NCBI RefSeq assembly: GCF_001273755.1
Contig: NZ_LGYA01000001.1
Span: 666,873 to 730,872 of the forward strand
Source: Peribacillus butanolivorans
Lineage (GTDB): Bacteria > Bacillota > Bacilli > Bacillales > DSM-1321
Reading direction: 5' to 3'
DNA length: 64,000 nt
Shown here: positions 27,057-36,420 of the stretch, piece after piece
Numbering within the stretch: position 1 is the first letter of the stretch
How the letters are laid out: each line of letters opens with the position of its first letter
The notes under the pieces: generated by a model
Seen by the model: the letters and a program-made list of their open reading frames with translations, nothing else
The model's database searches: none
What the model was told of the DNA's origin: nothing
Position numbers and translations under genes: made by a program

Positions 27057-27829
27057 ATGCGCTTCAATTTACTGAAACGTCAATTGAGGACGGAATTGGC
27101 TATATCTTTTTAAATCGCCCAAAGCAATTGAATGCATTGAATCGACAAATGGTCAGCGAAATTGTTTCTTCTATGGAAGCATTTGACCGCGATTCCGAAG
27201 TGAAGGTGATTTTGCTGACGGGCAATGGAAAAGCATTCTCTGCTGGAGCTGACATTGATGAGATGGTGAATGACAATCCAATCAGTATGGAGTTAACTAA
27301 CCAGTTTGCTGATTGGGACCGAATGGGTCTAGTTAAAAAGCCCGTGATTGGTGCGGTAAAAAGTTTTGTATTCGGTGGCGGTTTTGAACTTGCTTTATCC
27401 TGTGACTTTTTGATCGCCGCTAGTGACACACAGTTTTCCTTTCCTGAAGTTACTCTGGGAGTCATGCCTGGTGCAGGCGGAACACAAAGACTAACGAAAT
27501 TGGTAGGCAAAACGAAGGCACTTGAATGGATATTGACTGCCGAAAGGATCAATGCAAAAACAGCATTACAATACGGCTTTATTAATAAAATTGTTGCACC
27601 AGAATTGTTAATGGAGGAAACGGTTGATTTTGCAAGAAAGATAGCCAAACAACCCCCGCTAGCAGTTAGGATGATTAAAGAATCCGTAAATAAAGCCGTT
27701 GATTATTCCTTATATGAGGGAATGCAATATGAACGGAAGAACTTCTATATTCTTTTTGCATCAGAGGACCAAAAAGAAGGAATGAAAGCATTTGTTGAAA
27801 AAAGAAAGCCTAATTTTACAGGCGAATAA
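27053..27829 (+). CDS. paaF: Enoyl-CoA hydratase, probable PaaF
   Basis: A 258-residue crotonase-fold enzyme. The oxyanion hole blocks KAFSAGADIDEM and FGGGFELALSCDF are present, and the catalytic glutamates region FPEVTLGVMPGAGGTQRL is that of a true hydratase. In this operon it should hydrate 2,3-didehydroadipyl-CoA. It overlaps the EthD gene and is followed after 10 bases by paaG. Three crotonases occur in the cluster, so assignment between paaF and the one at 32415 is tentative. Confidence 0.88.
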   Translation: MNALQFTETSIEDGIGYIFLNRPKQLNALNRQMVSEIVSSMEAFDRDSEVKVILLTGNGKAFSAGADIDEMVNDNPISMELTNQFADWDRMGLVKKPVIGAVKSFVFGGGFELALSCDFLIAASDTQFSFPEVTLGVMPGAGGTQRLTKLVGKTKALEWILTAERINAKTALQYGFINKIVAPELLMEETVDFARKIAKQPPLAVRMIKESVNKAVDYSLYEGMQYERKNFYILFASEDQKEGMKAFVEKRKPNFTGE

Positions 27830-27839
27830 GGAGTGCTCT

Positions 27840-28613
27840 ATGTACGAAACAATCACATATAGGGTTGAAAACGGAGTGGCATGGCTTACTTTAAACCGTC
27901 CTGATAAACTAAATGCCTTTACGTCCCAAATGAATAGGGAGATACAAAAAGCGATCAAAACATCGGCAAGCTCTGATGAAGTACGTGCCATTATCATTAC
28001 TGGGGAAGGCAGGGCCTTTTGTTCAGGACAAGATTTATCTGAAGTGGATGAAGATGTAAATTTAGGGCAAATGCTCCGGGAAGATTACAGCCCGATGATG
28101 CAGCAAATAGCAAGCTGTGAAAAACCAATTATTGCAGCCGTAAATGGAGTGGCTGCAGGGGCTGGCTTCAGTCTGGCACTGGCATGTGATTTCCGTCTTG
28201 TTTCCGAGAAAGCCAGTTTTTTAAATGCTTTTGTCAACATTGGTTTGATTCCTGATTCAGGAAATCTATATTACCTTTCGCGAATTGTTGGTCATGCAAA
28301 AGCATTGGAATTATCCGTATTTGGAGAAAAGGTACCTGCAGCTGAGGCGAAAAACATGGGTCTAGCTACAAAAGTAATCAGTGTGGAAGAATGGAACGAG
28401 CAAGTGAAAGCCTTTGCAGAAAACATCGCAAGCAAACCTACGAAAGCAATTGGGTTAATCAAAAGATACTTAGAGGCATCTTATCACCTTTCATTAGAAG
28501 AATATTTAAAAGAAGAAGCAGAAGGTCAGCGAATTGCTGGCTTAACGATAGATTATTCTGAAGGTGTAACAGCCTTTGCAGAGAAAAGAAAAGCTCAATT
28601 TATTGGGAAATAA
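27840..28613 (+). CDS. paaG: Epoxyphenylacetyl-CoA isomerase (oxepin-forming), PaaG
   Basis: A 257-residue crotonase. I place the start at ATG 27840, after AAGGAG. It differs from PaaF in the active site: the block NAFVNIGLIPDSGNLYYLSR has Asp in the position typical of PaaG/PaaB isomerases in place of the second hydratase glutamate. PaaG converts ring-1,2-epoxyphenylacetyl-CoA to the oxepin and also moves a double bond later in the pathway. Confidence 0.9.
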   Translation: MYETITYRVENGVAWLTLNRPDKLNAFTSQMNREIQKAIKTSASSDEVRAIIITGEGRAFCSGQDLSEVDEDVNLGQMLREDYSPMMQQIASCEKPIIAAVNGVAAGAGFSLALACDFRLVSEKASFLNAFVNIGLIPDSGNLYYLSRIVGHAKALELSVFGEKVPAAEAKNMGLATKVISVEEWNEQVKAFAENIASKPTKAIGLIKRYLEASYHLSLEEYLKEEAEGQRIAGLTIDYSEGVTAFAEKRKAQFIGK

Positions 28614-28636
28614 TATAAAAAAGGGAGTGGGATTAC

Positions 28637-30157
28637 ATGGTTAAAGTTCAAGAAACAGTATTTGAAAAAGCAGAAACGAAGCGTGATTATTACCACCTAA
28701 TTATTAACGGCGAAAGAGTGGAAAGTTCTAACGGAGCTACCATTGATGCCATTAATCCTGCGACTGGGGAAATCATTGCCAAGGTTGCGAAGGCTACTAA
28801 GGAAGATGCAGAAAAAGCAGTGCAAGCTGCACGTGAAGCATTTGATAATGGCAAATGGAAAAAAACACCGATCAATAAGCGGTCTCGTGTATTAAACAAA
28901 ATTGCGGCTATTATGCGTTCACGCTTCAATGAATTAGTAGAATTAGAGGTTTTGAACAGTGGAAAATCCATTTCTGCAGCACAAGGTCAAGTTATGCAGG
29001 CGATAGAAGACTTCGAGTTTTATGCGGGAGCTTTAGTTGGACATCGTGGATCAGTCAATAATGTTCCAGGTCAATTCCATAACTATACGGAAAAAGAACC
29101 TGTGGGAGTATGTGCGCAAATCATTCCTTGGAACTATCCAATGATGATGGCAGCTTGGAAAATTGCACCAGCTATTGCAGTGGGCTGTTCTGTCATTGTT
29201 AAGCCAGCATCTTTAACTCCACTTACTGCCATTGTATTAGGTGAAATTTGTATGGAAGCAGGCGTTCCTTCTGGGGTAGTCAATATCATTCCTGGTCCTG
29301 GATCTGATGTAGGGAATTATCTTGTTGAACATCCGAAAGTGAATAAAGTAGCTTTCACAGGATCTACGCCAATCGGAAGAGACCTTATGGGCAAAGCCTC
29401 GCAGACATTAAAAAGGGTAACATTGGAGCTTGGCGGAAAATCTCCTAATATTGTCTTTGAAGACGCTGACATTGAAGCAGCTATTGATGGATCCCTATAT
29501 GGTATTTTCTACAATACAGGTCAATCTTGTGAGGCGAGATCACGTTTATACGTACATGAAGATATTTACGATGAGTTTGTCACTAGATTCGTAGAAAAAA
29601 CGAAAAAACTGAAATTAGGCAATCCATTAGATAAAGAAACGCATGTAGGTGCAGTCATTGATCAGGGACAATTGGATGTTATCGAAAAATATGTTCAATC
29701 TGCTATTGCTGATGGAGCAAAAATCCTAGTGGGTGGAAAACAAGCTGTCATTGAAGGCTTTGAAAGTGGTTATTGGTATGAGCCGACAGTCATTGCGAAT
29801 GTTAATCATGACATGGATGTCGTTAAAGAAGAAATATTTGGCCCAGTTGTCGTTATCATGAAGTTCAAAGATGAAAAAGAGGCCATTAGACTAGCTAATG
29901 ATACGGAATTTGGTTTGGGTTCTGCCCTTTGGACAAAGGATGGCGGCCGCGCAACTCGTGTGGCAAATCAAATCGAAGCAGGGATTGTCATGGTCAACTG
30001 TCCATTCTCAGCTTTTCCAGGAACACCTTTCGGCGGCTATAAACAATCAGGATTTGGCCGGGAACTTTGCATTGAAACATTGGATCTTTATACAGAAACA
30101 AAAAGTATCATTTCCTATCATGGAAGCCGTCCATTAAATCCTTTTGGTATTAAATAA
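28637..30157 (+). CDS. Aldehyde dehydrogenase of the paa cluster
   Basis: A 506-residue NAD(P)+-dependent aldehyde dehydrogenase with IIPWNYPMMM, the general base Glu in LELGGKSPN and the nucleophile Cys in NTGQSCEARS. It lacks the MaoC-type hydratase domain that PaaZ of E. coli carries. It may oxidise the semialdehyde made after oxepin ring opening, with the ring-opening hydratase supplied separately, or it may be a phenylacetaldehyde dehydrogenase feeding the pathway. Sequence alone does not decide. Confidence 0.88.
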   Translation: MVKVQETVFEKAETKRDYYHLIINGERVESSNGATIDAINPATGEIIAKVAKATKEDAEKAVQAAREAFDNGKWKKTPINKRSRVLNKIAAIMRSRFNELVELEVLNSGKSISAAQGQVMQAIEDFEFYAGALVGHRGSVNNVPGQFHNYTEKEPVGVCAQIIPWNYPMMMAAWKIAPAIAVGCSVIVKPASLTPLTAIVLGEICMEAGVPSGVVNIIPGPGSDVGNYLVEHPKVNKVAFTGSTPIGRDLMGKASQTLKRVTLELGGKSPNIVFEDADIEAAIDGSLYGIFYNTGQSCEARSRLYVHEDIYDEFVTRFVEKTKKLKLGNPLDKETHVGAVIDQGQLDVIEKYVQSAIADGAKILVGGKQAVIEGFESGYWYEPTVIANVNHDMDVVKEEIFGPVVVIMKFKDEKEAIRLANDTEFGLGSALWTKDGGRATRVANQIEAGIVMVNCPFSAFPGTPFGGYKQSGFGRELCIETLDLYTETKSIISYHGSRPLNPFGIK

Positions 30158-30171
30158 AAACATTGAATAGG

Positions 30172-30246
30172 AAGCTGGCTGAATAATCTGTCAGAAAAGT
30201 AATTCAGGTATAGTTGAATGCTGATCTGATTCATTGCAGCCAGCTT
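30172..30246 (+). promoter_or_regulatory. Long hairpin between the aldehyde dehydrogenase gene and paaH
   Basis: AAGCTGGCTG (30172-30181) pairs perfectly with CAGCCAGCTT (30237-30246) across a 55-base loop, then TTATCTATTTT. It may act as a partial terminator or as a processing site that sets the level of the distal genes. Confidence 0.5.
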
Positions 30247-30272
30247 TATCTATTTTAAAGGAGAATGATCGA

Positions 30273-31145
30273 ATGATTAGAAATATAGTGGTTGTAGGTT
30301 CTGGAGTTATGGGCAGAGGTATAGCCTATGTAGGGGCAACGGGAGGCTTTGACGTAATATTGGTAGATGTGAATCCAGATGCATTGGAAAGTGCAAAGAA
30401 AGAGATTGAAACGATCTTCGAAAAAGGTGTGCACTACAAGAAAATTACCCAAGAAGAAGCGGCTGCAGCAAAAAACAGATTTTTATATTCTTCCAATTTA
30501 GAAGAAGCGGCTGCAAAAGCTGATCTAATTATAGAGGCAGTTCCAGAACAGACAGAAATTAAGAAATCCGTTTTTGAAACAATTGAAGAACATGCACAAG
30601 AAAACTGCTATTTTGCTACTAATACTTCCACTATGAGCCCGACTGAAATTGGTTCTTATGGAAAGCGTCCTGAAAAAACGATAGCGATGCATTTTTTCAA
30701 TCCTGTACAAAAAATGCCATTAGTAGAAATTGTTCGTGGCCTTGAAACCAGTGATGAAACGGCAGCGGTAATAAAAGAGGTTGCTGAAAAAATGGGGAAA
30801 GAGACAGTAGTCATTAACGAATTCCCTGGTTTTGTAACAAGCAGAATTAGCTGTCTGGTTGGAAATGAAGCGTTCTATATGCTTCAAGAAGGATTAGGTA
30901 CACCTGAAGAAATCGATAAGGCAATAAAACTTGGACTGAATTATCCAATGGGACCATTTGAACTTGGGGATTTAGTGGGACTGGATGCCCGTTTAAATAA
31001 TTTAAGATATTTACATAGTAAACTTGGTGAGAAATATCGTCCGGCACCGCTTCTTGAACAGTATGTAAAAGCAGGCCGGCTCGGTCGCAAGTCTGGTAAA
31101 GGTGTATACGACTATACTAAAAATGAAGAGGCGGTGGGAAAATGA
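30273..31145 (+). CDS. paaH: 3-hydroxyadipyl-CoA dehydrogenase
   Basis: A 290-residue NAD+-dependent 3-hydroxyacyl-CoA dehydrogenase. I start it at ATG 30273, where the Rossmann loop GSGVMGRGIAY follows at once. The catalytic His lies in MHFFNPVQ and the C-terminal block GLNYPMGPFELGDLVGLD is complete. In this cluster it should oxidise 3-hydroxyadipyl-CoA. It overlaps paaJ by four bases (ATGA). A paralogue sits at 57291 in the second beta-oxidation operon. Confidence 0.9.
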   Translation: MIRNIVVVGSGVMGRGIAYVGATGGFDVILVDVNPDALESAKKEIETIFEKGVHYKKITQEEAAAAKNRFLYSSNLEEAAAKADLIIEAVPEQTEIKKSVFETIEEHAQENCYFATNTSTMSPTEIGSYGKRPEKTIAMHFFNPVQKMPLVEIVRGLETSDETAAVIKEVAEKMGKETVVINEFPGFVTSRISCLVGNEAFYMLQEGLGTPEEIDKAIKLGLNYPMGPFELGDLVGLDARLNNLRYLHSKLGEKYRPAPLLEQYVKAGRLGRKSGKGVYDYTKNEEAVGK

Positions 31146-32350
31146 GAGAAGTTGTGATTATAGATGCTGTGAGAACGCCTATTGGGAGATATAAAGGGGC
31201 CTTAAAAAGCGTACGTCCGGATGATCTTGGTGCAATTGTAATAAAGGCGCTAACAGAGCGGAATCCTGGTCTGCCGCCGGAACAAATTGAAGATGTCATT
31301 TTCGGAAATGCAAATCAGGCAGGAGAGGACAACCGTGATGTGGCGAGAATGTCTGCACTTTTAGCAGGTCTTCCAGTGAACGTAGCAGGGACAACCATTA
31401 ATCGTTTGTGCGGCTCCGGACTTGATGCCGTTATGTATGCTGCACGCTCGATAGCTGTCGGGGAAGGGGATATTTACGTCGCAGGTGGAACTGAGAGCAT
31501 GACTAGGGCGCCGTATGTCATGGCCAAACCTGAGAGTGATTTCCCGCGTGGGTCGATGGAGCTTCAAGATACAACGATCGGCTGGCGTTTTACGAATAAA
31601 AAGCTTGAAGAAATGTATGGCGCAGATTCCATGCCGCAAACAGCAGAAAATGTAGCCCAGCGCTTTAAGGTTTCGAGGAAGGATCAAGATCAATTCGCGT
31701 TTCAAAGTCAGCAAAGAGCGAAAAAGGCAGTGGAAAATGAGCGTTTTGTTAATGAAATTGTACCTGTTCGATATACGGATCGGAAAGGGAATGAGGTCAT
31801 CATCGATAAAGATGAACATCCGCGTCCAGACACGACAATTGAAAAGCTAGAAAAACTCAAACCAATTTTTAAAGATGGTACTGTAACGGCTGGTAATGCT
31901 TCAGGTGTAAATGATGGAGCTTCAGCGTTACTATTAATGAGTGCCGATAAAGCTAGGGAACTTGGGTTAAAACCTCTGGCGAAATATGTTGTAGGTGCAG
32001 TAGCGGGCTTAGAGCCGTCGGTTATGGGCCTCGGTCCTATCTATGCAACAAAAAAAGCGTTGGATAGAGCAAATTTATCTATCGAAGACATCGGTCTAGT
32101 TGAATTAAACGAAGCCTTCGCTTCTCAATCTGTTGAATGTATTCGCCAATTAAAATTGGATCAGGAAAAAGTGAATGTAAACGGAGGAGCGATAGCGTTT
32201 GGTCATCCACTTGGAGCGAGCGGCGCACGGATATTAACAACACTGGTACACGAGATGAAAAAGCGAAAGGTCCGATTCGGGCTTGCCACGATGTGTGTCG
32301 GTGTAGGCCAGGGGATATCCGCTATTATAGAAAATATTGAGAATGATTAA
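31142..32350 (+). CDS. paaJ: 3-oxoadipyl-CoA thiolase
   Basis: A 402-residue thiolase with the acyl-accepting Cys in [11 protein letters not shown], the His in [12 protein letters not shown] and the second Cys in CVGVGQG. It performs the two thiolytic steps of the pathway, on 3-oxo-5,6-dehydrosuberyl-CoA and 3-oxoadipyl-CoA, giving acetyl-CoA and succinyl-CoA. It is coupled to paaH. Confidence 0.92.
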   Translation: MREVVIIDAVRTPIGRYKGALKSVRPDDLGAIVIKALTERNPGLPPEQIEDVIFGNANQAGEDNRDVARMSALLAGLPVNVAGTTINRLCGSGLDAVMYAARSIAVGEGDIYVAGGTESMTRAPYVMAKPESDFPRGSMELQDTTIGWRFTNKKLEEMYGADSMPQTAENVAQRFKVSRKDQDQFAFQSQQRAKKAVENERFVNEIVPVRYTDRKGNEVIIDKDEHPRPDTTIEKLEKLKPIFKDGTVTAGNASGVNDGASALLLMSADKARELGLKPLAKYVVGAVAGLEPSVMGLGPIYATKKALDRANLSIEDIGLVELNEAFASQSVECIRQLKLDQEKVNVNGGAIAFGHPLGASGARILTTLVHEMKKRKVRFGLATMCVGVGQGISAIIENIEND

Positions 32351-32357
32351 TAGAAAG

Positions 32358-32383
32358 CCCTTATTAGCTAGTCTACATAAGGG
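32358..32383 (+). terminator. Weak internal hairpin after paaJ
   Basis: CCCTTAT pairs with ATAAGGG, followed by ATAATTTTAA. It lies between paaJ and the third hydratase gene and may attenuate transcription. Confidence 0.4.
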
Positions 32384-32414
32384 ATAATTTTAAAAATAAA
32401 GGGGGAGAGAACGT

Positions 32415-33191
32415 ATGTCTAATGTTATTTATAAAGTGGAAAATCATATCGGCTATATTACAGTGAATCGTCCAGACGTATTGAATTGTTTTGACTATGT
32501 GACCCTTATTGAGTTGCAGGAAGTCATAAATAAGGTCTATTCAGACGGGGATATCCGCGTCGTTATTTTCACAGGTGCAGGAGAAAAAGCATTCAGTGCA
32601 GGAGCGGATTTAAAAGAAAGAAAGACTTTAAATGAAGCGGAAGTACGAAGAAACGTTAAAGCAATTCGCGATGTATTTAATAGTATCGCAGGTCTTCCTC
32701 AGCCAACTATAGCTGCCGTAAATGGATATGCATTGGGGGGAGGGTTTGAATGGTTGCTGTCGTGTGACTTTGCCATTGCAGCCGAAGGTGTATCGTTGGG
32801 TCTTACTGAAACAAGTTGGGCAATTATCCCTGGAGCAGGTGGTACACAGCGTTTGCCGAGGTTAATTGGTGAAATGAAAGCGAAAGAATTAATTTTCACT
32901 GCTAAAAAATTGACAGCAGAAGAGGCTTATGAATTAGGAATTCTTTTGAAAGTGGTGCCGCGTAACCTCCTGATATCTGTTTGTGAAGAATTGGCAGCAG
33001 ATATTATGAAGAACGGGCCGGTCGCAGTCAAACAAGCAAAGTATGCTATCACTCAAGGGATGAATACAGACTTACAAACAGGGATGGCCATCGAGGGAAA
33101 AGCATATGAATTAACGATTCCAACTGAAGACAGATTGGAAGCTCTCCAAGCATTTAGCGAACGGAGAAAAACACAATTTACAGGTAAATGA
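32415..33191 (+). CDS. Enoyl-CoA hydratase/isomerase, third crotonase of the cluster
   Basis: A 258-residue crotonase with GEKAFSAGADLKE, GYALGGGFEW and the LTETSWAIIPGAGGTQRLPR block. It has its own strong ribosome site (GGGGGAGAG) after the hairpin. It could be the hydratase that opens the oxepin ring, a job done by the fused MaoC domain of PaaZ elsewhere, or a second PaaF. Position just before paaX shows it belongs to the cluster. Confidence 0.83.
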   Translation: MSNVIYKVENHIGYITVNRPDVLNCFDYVTLIELQEVINKVYSDGDIRVVIFTGAGEKAFSAGADLKERKTLNEAEVRRNVKAIRDVFNSIAGLPQPTIAAVNGYALGGGFEWLLSCDFAIAAEGVSLGLTETSWAIIPGAGGTQRLPRLIGEMKAKELIFTAKKLTAEEAYELGILLKVVPRNLLISVCEELAADIMKNGPVAVKQAKYAITQGMNTDLQTGMAIEGKAYELTIPTEDRLEALQAFSERRKTQFTGK

Positions 33192-33261
33192 TATTGCGGT
33201 TTCATTTTAAAAAGATATAATAATAATTATGTGTTCCGTGTGAAATTGGTAACAATGCTTA

Positions 33262-34161
33262 ATGGATGAGGTGAGAAATATAGGTACAAATACACAATCC
33301 ATGATTTTTACGATATATGGAGACTATATCCGTAATTATGGAAGTAAAATCTGGATAGGTAGTTTAATTCGTTTATTAAAGGAATTCGGTCATAATGAGC
33401 AGGGTGTACGTGTAGCCGTTTCGCGAATGGTAAAGCAAGGTTGGATTCAGTCCGAAAAGCAAGGAAATAAAAGCTATTACTTTTTGACTGATCGCGGCGT
33501 GAAGCGAATGGAAGAAGCTGCAAATCGTATTTATAAGATGAATCCAAATGAATGGGACGGTAAATGGCGTATTTTAATGTATACGATACCTGAAGATAAA
33601 CGGCAATTACGCGATGATCTTCGTAAGGAATTATTATGGAGCGGATTTGGCAGTTTTTCTAACGGTTGCTGGATTTCACCTAATAATTTGGAGAAAGAAA
33701 TAAATCTTTTAATCGAGAAATATGACATCAGTGAATATGTGGATTTTTTCATTTCAGAATATAAGGGTCCACAGGAAAATCAATCGCTTGTCGAGAAAAG
33801 CTGGCCATTAGCTGAGATTGAGAGTAAATATGAAGATTTCATTGAGAAATACAGTAAACAATTCATCGTTCATCAAAGCATCATTAGCAGAGGAGAAATG
33901 TCAGATGCGGATTGCTTTGTAGAACGAACAAATTTAGTTCATGAGTATCGTAAGTTTTTATTTATCGATCCGGGTCTTCCTAAAGAACTTTTGCCTTCAA
34001 AGTGGAACGGTAATCATGCAGCATTATTATTTAGTCAGTACTATCAAGTCTTGGCTGAACCAGCAAGCCGTTTCTTTGAAAGCGTATTTCAGGAAAACAA
34101 TGATTTATGTAGGAAAGATGAAACCTATGATGCAAAGGATCATCCTCTTATTATTAAGTAA
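33262..34161 (+). CDS. paaX: PaaX-family phenylacetyl-CoA-responsive repressor
   Basis: A PaaX-type repressor of up to 299 residues: an N-terminal winged helix (IFTIYGDYIRNYGSKIWIGS to about residue 95), a central PaaX domain and a C-terminal effector-binding domain. Phenylacetyl-CoA is the usual inducer. The start is uncertain: ATG 33262 has no ribosome site before it, whereas the best ribosome site (GAGGTGAG at 33268-33275) lies inside that frame and points to a non-standard ATA codon at 33280. It probably controls the paa genes. Confidence 0.9.
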   Translation: MDEVRNIGTNTQSMIFTIYGDYIRNYGSKIWIGSLIRLLKEFGHNEQGVRVAVSRMVKQGWIQSEKQGNKSYYFLTDRGVKRMEEAANRIYKMNPNEWDGKWRILMYTIPEDKRQLRDDLRKELLWSGFGSFSNGCWISPNNLEKEINLLIEKYDISEYVDFFISEYKGPQENQSLVEKSWPLAEIESKYEDFIEKYSKQFIVHQSIISRGEMSDADCFVERTNLVHEYRKFLFIDPGLPKELLPSKWNGNHAALLFSQYYQVLAEPASRFFESVFQENNDLCRKDETYDAKDHPLIIK

Positions 34162-34210
34162 AAAAGAGCTGCAGAAAGTCACTAATGACAACTTACTGCA
34201 GCTCTTTTTT
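34160..34210. terminator. Bidirectional terminator between paaX and paaY
   Basis: AAAAAAGAGCTGCAG pairs with CTGCAGCTCTTTTTT around a 21-base loop with T runs on both strands, separating two convergent genes. Confidence 0.85.
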
Positions 34211-34266
34211 GTAATATAGTCTTTAAAGTAAATGGAGAAATCTCAGAGAATGCGCACCGCATACAA

Positions 34267-34779
34267 TTAATCAAGAACTTCTTTAAAATCCTTTCCTTTT
34301 TGTACATATGTATCAATGGAAAGTTGAATTAATTGAAGATCTTTATCATTCAATTTGCGAACCACTTTCCCTGGAGAACCGATAACAAGCGAACGTGGAG
34401 GTATACTTTTACCAGCGGCAATCAATGTATTTGCCCCAATAATACATTCTTCACCAATTTCGACATTATCCAAAATTGTAGATCCCATACCGATAATAGA
34501 ACGTCTACCCACTTTACAGCCATGTAAAATAACGTTATGACCGACTGTTACTTCGTCTTCAATAACAACAGGACAGCCTTCAAATAAATGAATGGTGGAG
34601 TTATCTTGAATACTGCACTTTTCTCCTATGGTAATTGAATCTTCATCGCCACGTAGTACAGAGTTAAACCAAATAGTAGATTCTTTCCCAATCGTAATAT
34701 CACCAATTAAATGAGCACCAGGCGCTACAAAAACAGTTTCGTCAAAAGAAGGCTTTTTATTGTTGTATGGAATAATCAT
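34267..34779 (-). CDS. paaY: Gamma-carbonic-anhydrase-like hexapeptide protein PaaY
   Basis: A 170-residue left-handed beta-helix protein. Hexapeptide repeats run through most of it, with the metal-binding histidines of gamma carbonic anhydrases in NSTIHLFEG and VTVGHNVILHG. PaaY proteins hydrolyse dead-end CoA thioesters (such as 2-hydroxycyclohepta-1,4,6-triene-1-formyl-CoA) in phenylacetate degraders. Position next to paaX supports PaaY over a general carbonic anhydrase. Confidence 0.85.
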   Translation of the reverse strand: MIIPYNNKKPSFDETVFVAPGAHLIGDITIGKESTIWFNSVLRGDEDSITIGEKCSIQDNSTIHLFEGCPVVIEDEVTVGHNVILHGCKVGRRSIIGMGSTILDNVEIGEECIIGANTLIAAGKSIPPRSLVIGSPGKVVRKLNDKDLQLIQLSIDTYVQKGKDFKEVLD

Positions 34780-34858
34780 ATTATCGCTCCTTGTGAAAAG
34801 TCAGAATTGTTTTTCTATTAAATATAGTATAACATTAAATAGATAGGGAGGGTTAAAA

Positions 34859-35827
34859 GTGAAACATATTTGTGAGTTTTTTTCTATAAAATATCCAATA
34901 ATACAAGGCGGTATGGGGAATATTAGCAACGCAAATCTTGCGGCTGCTGTGTCTAATGCTGGGGGTCTAGGAACAATAGGGTGCGGTACAATGAACCCTG
35001 AACAGGTAGAAACTATTATTCTTGAAACAAAAGAAAAAACTAATAACACTTTTGCGTTGAACATCCCGATAAATGTTAGTCCATATACAGATGAGTTAAT
35101 CAATCTTGTTTTTAAGCATGATATACCTATAGTATCTTTATCAGCAGGAAATCCTGCTCCTTACATACCACTTTTACATAAAAAGAATATAAAAGTGATA
35201 GCTATTGTTGCGTCGGTCAAACATGCTCAAAAAGCGCAAGACGCAGGGGCAGATGTATTAGTTGCGGAGGGGTTTGAAGCTGCTGGAATTAACTCTAATC
35301 TAGAATTAACAACATTTACACTTATTCCGCAAATTAGCAAGAATGTTACGGTACCGGTTTTTGCTGCAGGAGGAATTGGCAATGGACAGGGGTTAGCTGC
35401 TGCATTAATGCTTGGAGCTTCAGGCGTCCAGTTAGGAACCAGGTTGATTGCTACAAAGGAAGCACCGTTTCATCCATCATATAAACAGAAACTACTCAAA
35501 GCAATTGATAATGATACATGTATATTGGGACGATCCGTTGATCAGGTTAGAAGAGTATTGAAGGACCCATACACAGTGAAAGTTTTAGATTTGGAGAAAA
35601 AAGGTCTGTCACCTGTGGATTATCGTGAAATGACATCAGAGGAACATCATATTAATGGTGCAATACACGGAGATGTTAAAAATGGTTTTATGAACAGCGG
35701 ACAGGTGGCAGGATTGATTGATGATATTCCCACGGTTAAGGAATTACTTGATGGGATAATGAATGATGCGAAAAAACAAATGGAGGACAAGTTGAATAGT
35801 CTTTCCATGACCTTTACTCAAATGTAA
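34859..35827 (+). CDS. FMN-dependent nitronate monooxygenase/FabK-like protein
   Basis: A 322-residue TIM-barrel flavoprotein. The opening YPIIQGGMGNISNANLAAAV, the GADVLVAEG segment and AAGGIGNGQGLAAALMLGAS are shared by nitronate monooxygenases and the enoyl-ACP reductase FabK. Where both usually read EAGGH, this protein has EGFEAAGINS, so the typical histidine is missing and the reaction is open. It starts with GTG at 34859 after AGGGAGGG and is divergent from paaY, possibly sharing its regulatory region. Confidence 0.75.
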   Translation: MKHICEFFSIKYPIIQGGMGNISNANLAAAVSNAGGLGTIGCGTMNPEQVETIILETKEKTNNTFALNIPINVSPYTDELINLVFKHDIPIVSLSAGNPAPYIPLLHKKNIKVIAIVASVKHAQKAQDAGADVLVAEGFEAAGINSNLELTTFTLIPQISKNVTVPVFAAGGIGNGQGLAAALMLGASGVQLGTRLIATKEAPFHPSYKQKLLKAIDNDTCILGRSVDQVRRVLKDPYTVKVLDLEKKGLSPVDYREMTSEEHHINGAIHGDVKNGFMNSGQVAGLIDDIPTVKELLDGIMNDAKKQMEDKLNSLSMTFTQM

Positions 35828-36033
35828 AGCCATAGAATTCTAGCGGATGGATACCATCATTGCTAGTGGTTGATGTCTCGAGTAACTAGAAGTAAAGGGG
35901 AGAAGATTCCTATAAACGACGTATTGATATCACAGGGGAAAATCAATCACCTTCTAAGAAAATCGAGGCGGAATTGCACTGATTGTCAACTGGTTCATTA
36001 TGAAGACATGGAAACAAAAAGTAAATCAATAAC

Positions 36034-36063
36034 AAAAAAGGCGCCGTTAGCAGGCGCCTTTTT
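36034..36063. terminator. Terminator near the YjcZ-type gene
   Basis: AAAAAAGGCGCC pairs with GGCGCCTTTTT (11 bp, 7-base loop). It follows the stop of the minus-strand small gene by 15 bases and could also end transcription from the left. Confidence 0.85.
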
Positions 36064-36077
36064 ATTATTATTTATTA

Positions 36078-36203
36078 TCAGAATCCACCGAATCCCCAAC
36101 TGCAGCCAATGATGATTAACAGGATAAATAACACAATCAGTAATGCAAAGCCGTTATCGAAACCGTCACCACCGTCACAACATTCATTTCTGTGTCCACC
36201 CAT
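36078..36203 (-). CDS. YjcZ-family small membrane (sporulation-associated) protein
   Basis: A 41-residue protein, starting with ATG at 36203 after GAGGAGGAAC. A glycine-, aspartate- and cysteine-containing head (MGGHRNECCDGG) is followed by the hydrophobic helix FALLIVLFILLIIIG and a short tail. The head-plus-helix layout is that of YjcZ-type proteins, which are abundant small membrane proteins of sporulating Bacillaceae. The CysCys in the head is less usual. A plus-strand frame over the same region is a shadow. Confidence 0.75.
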   Translation of the reverse strand: MGGHRNECCDGGDGFDNGFALLIVLFILLIIIGCSWGFGGF

Positions 36204-36420
36204 TTAATTGTTCCTCCTCATACATATTATGAATTACATACCTAGTAAAACATCTTTACTGGGAATACTTCATACTATGTATTCTAGGCCGAAGTGTTTG
36301 CTTATTCATTGAAAATAGGCGTTGGCGTATGAAAGGAATAAGCCCGAATATTTTTTTGATGGCGTTCAAAATGTTATAATATACCATGTAGATTTTAAGA
36401 GAAGGGAGCTGAACTTAGTC

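Noticed and set aside
35870..36112. An 80-codon plus-strand frame after the flavin dioxygenase-like gene
   Set aside because: It reads through a clear terminator hairpin (36034-36063) and overlaps the better supported YjcZ-type gene on the other strand.
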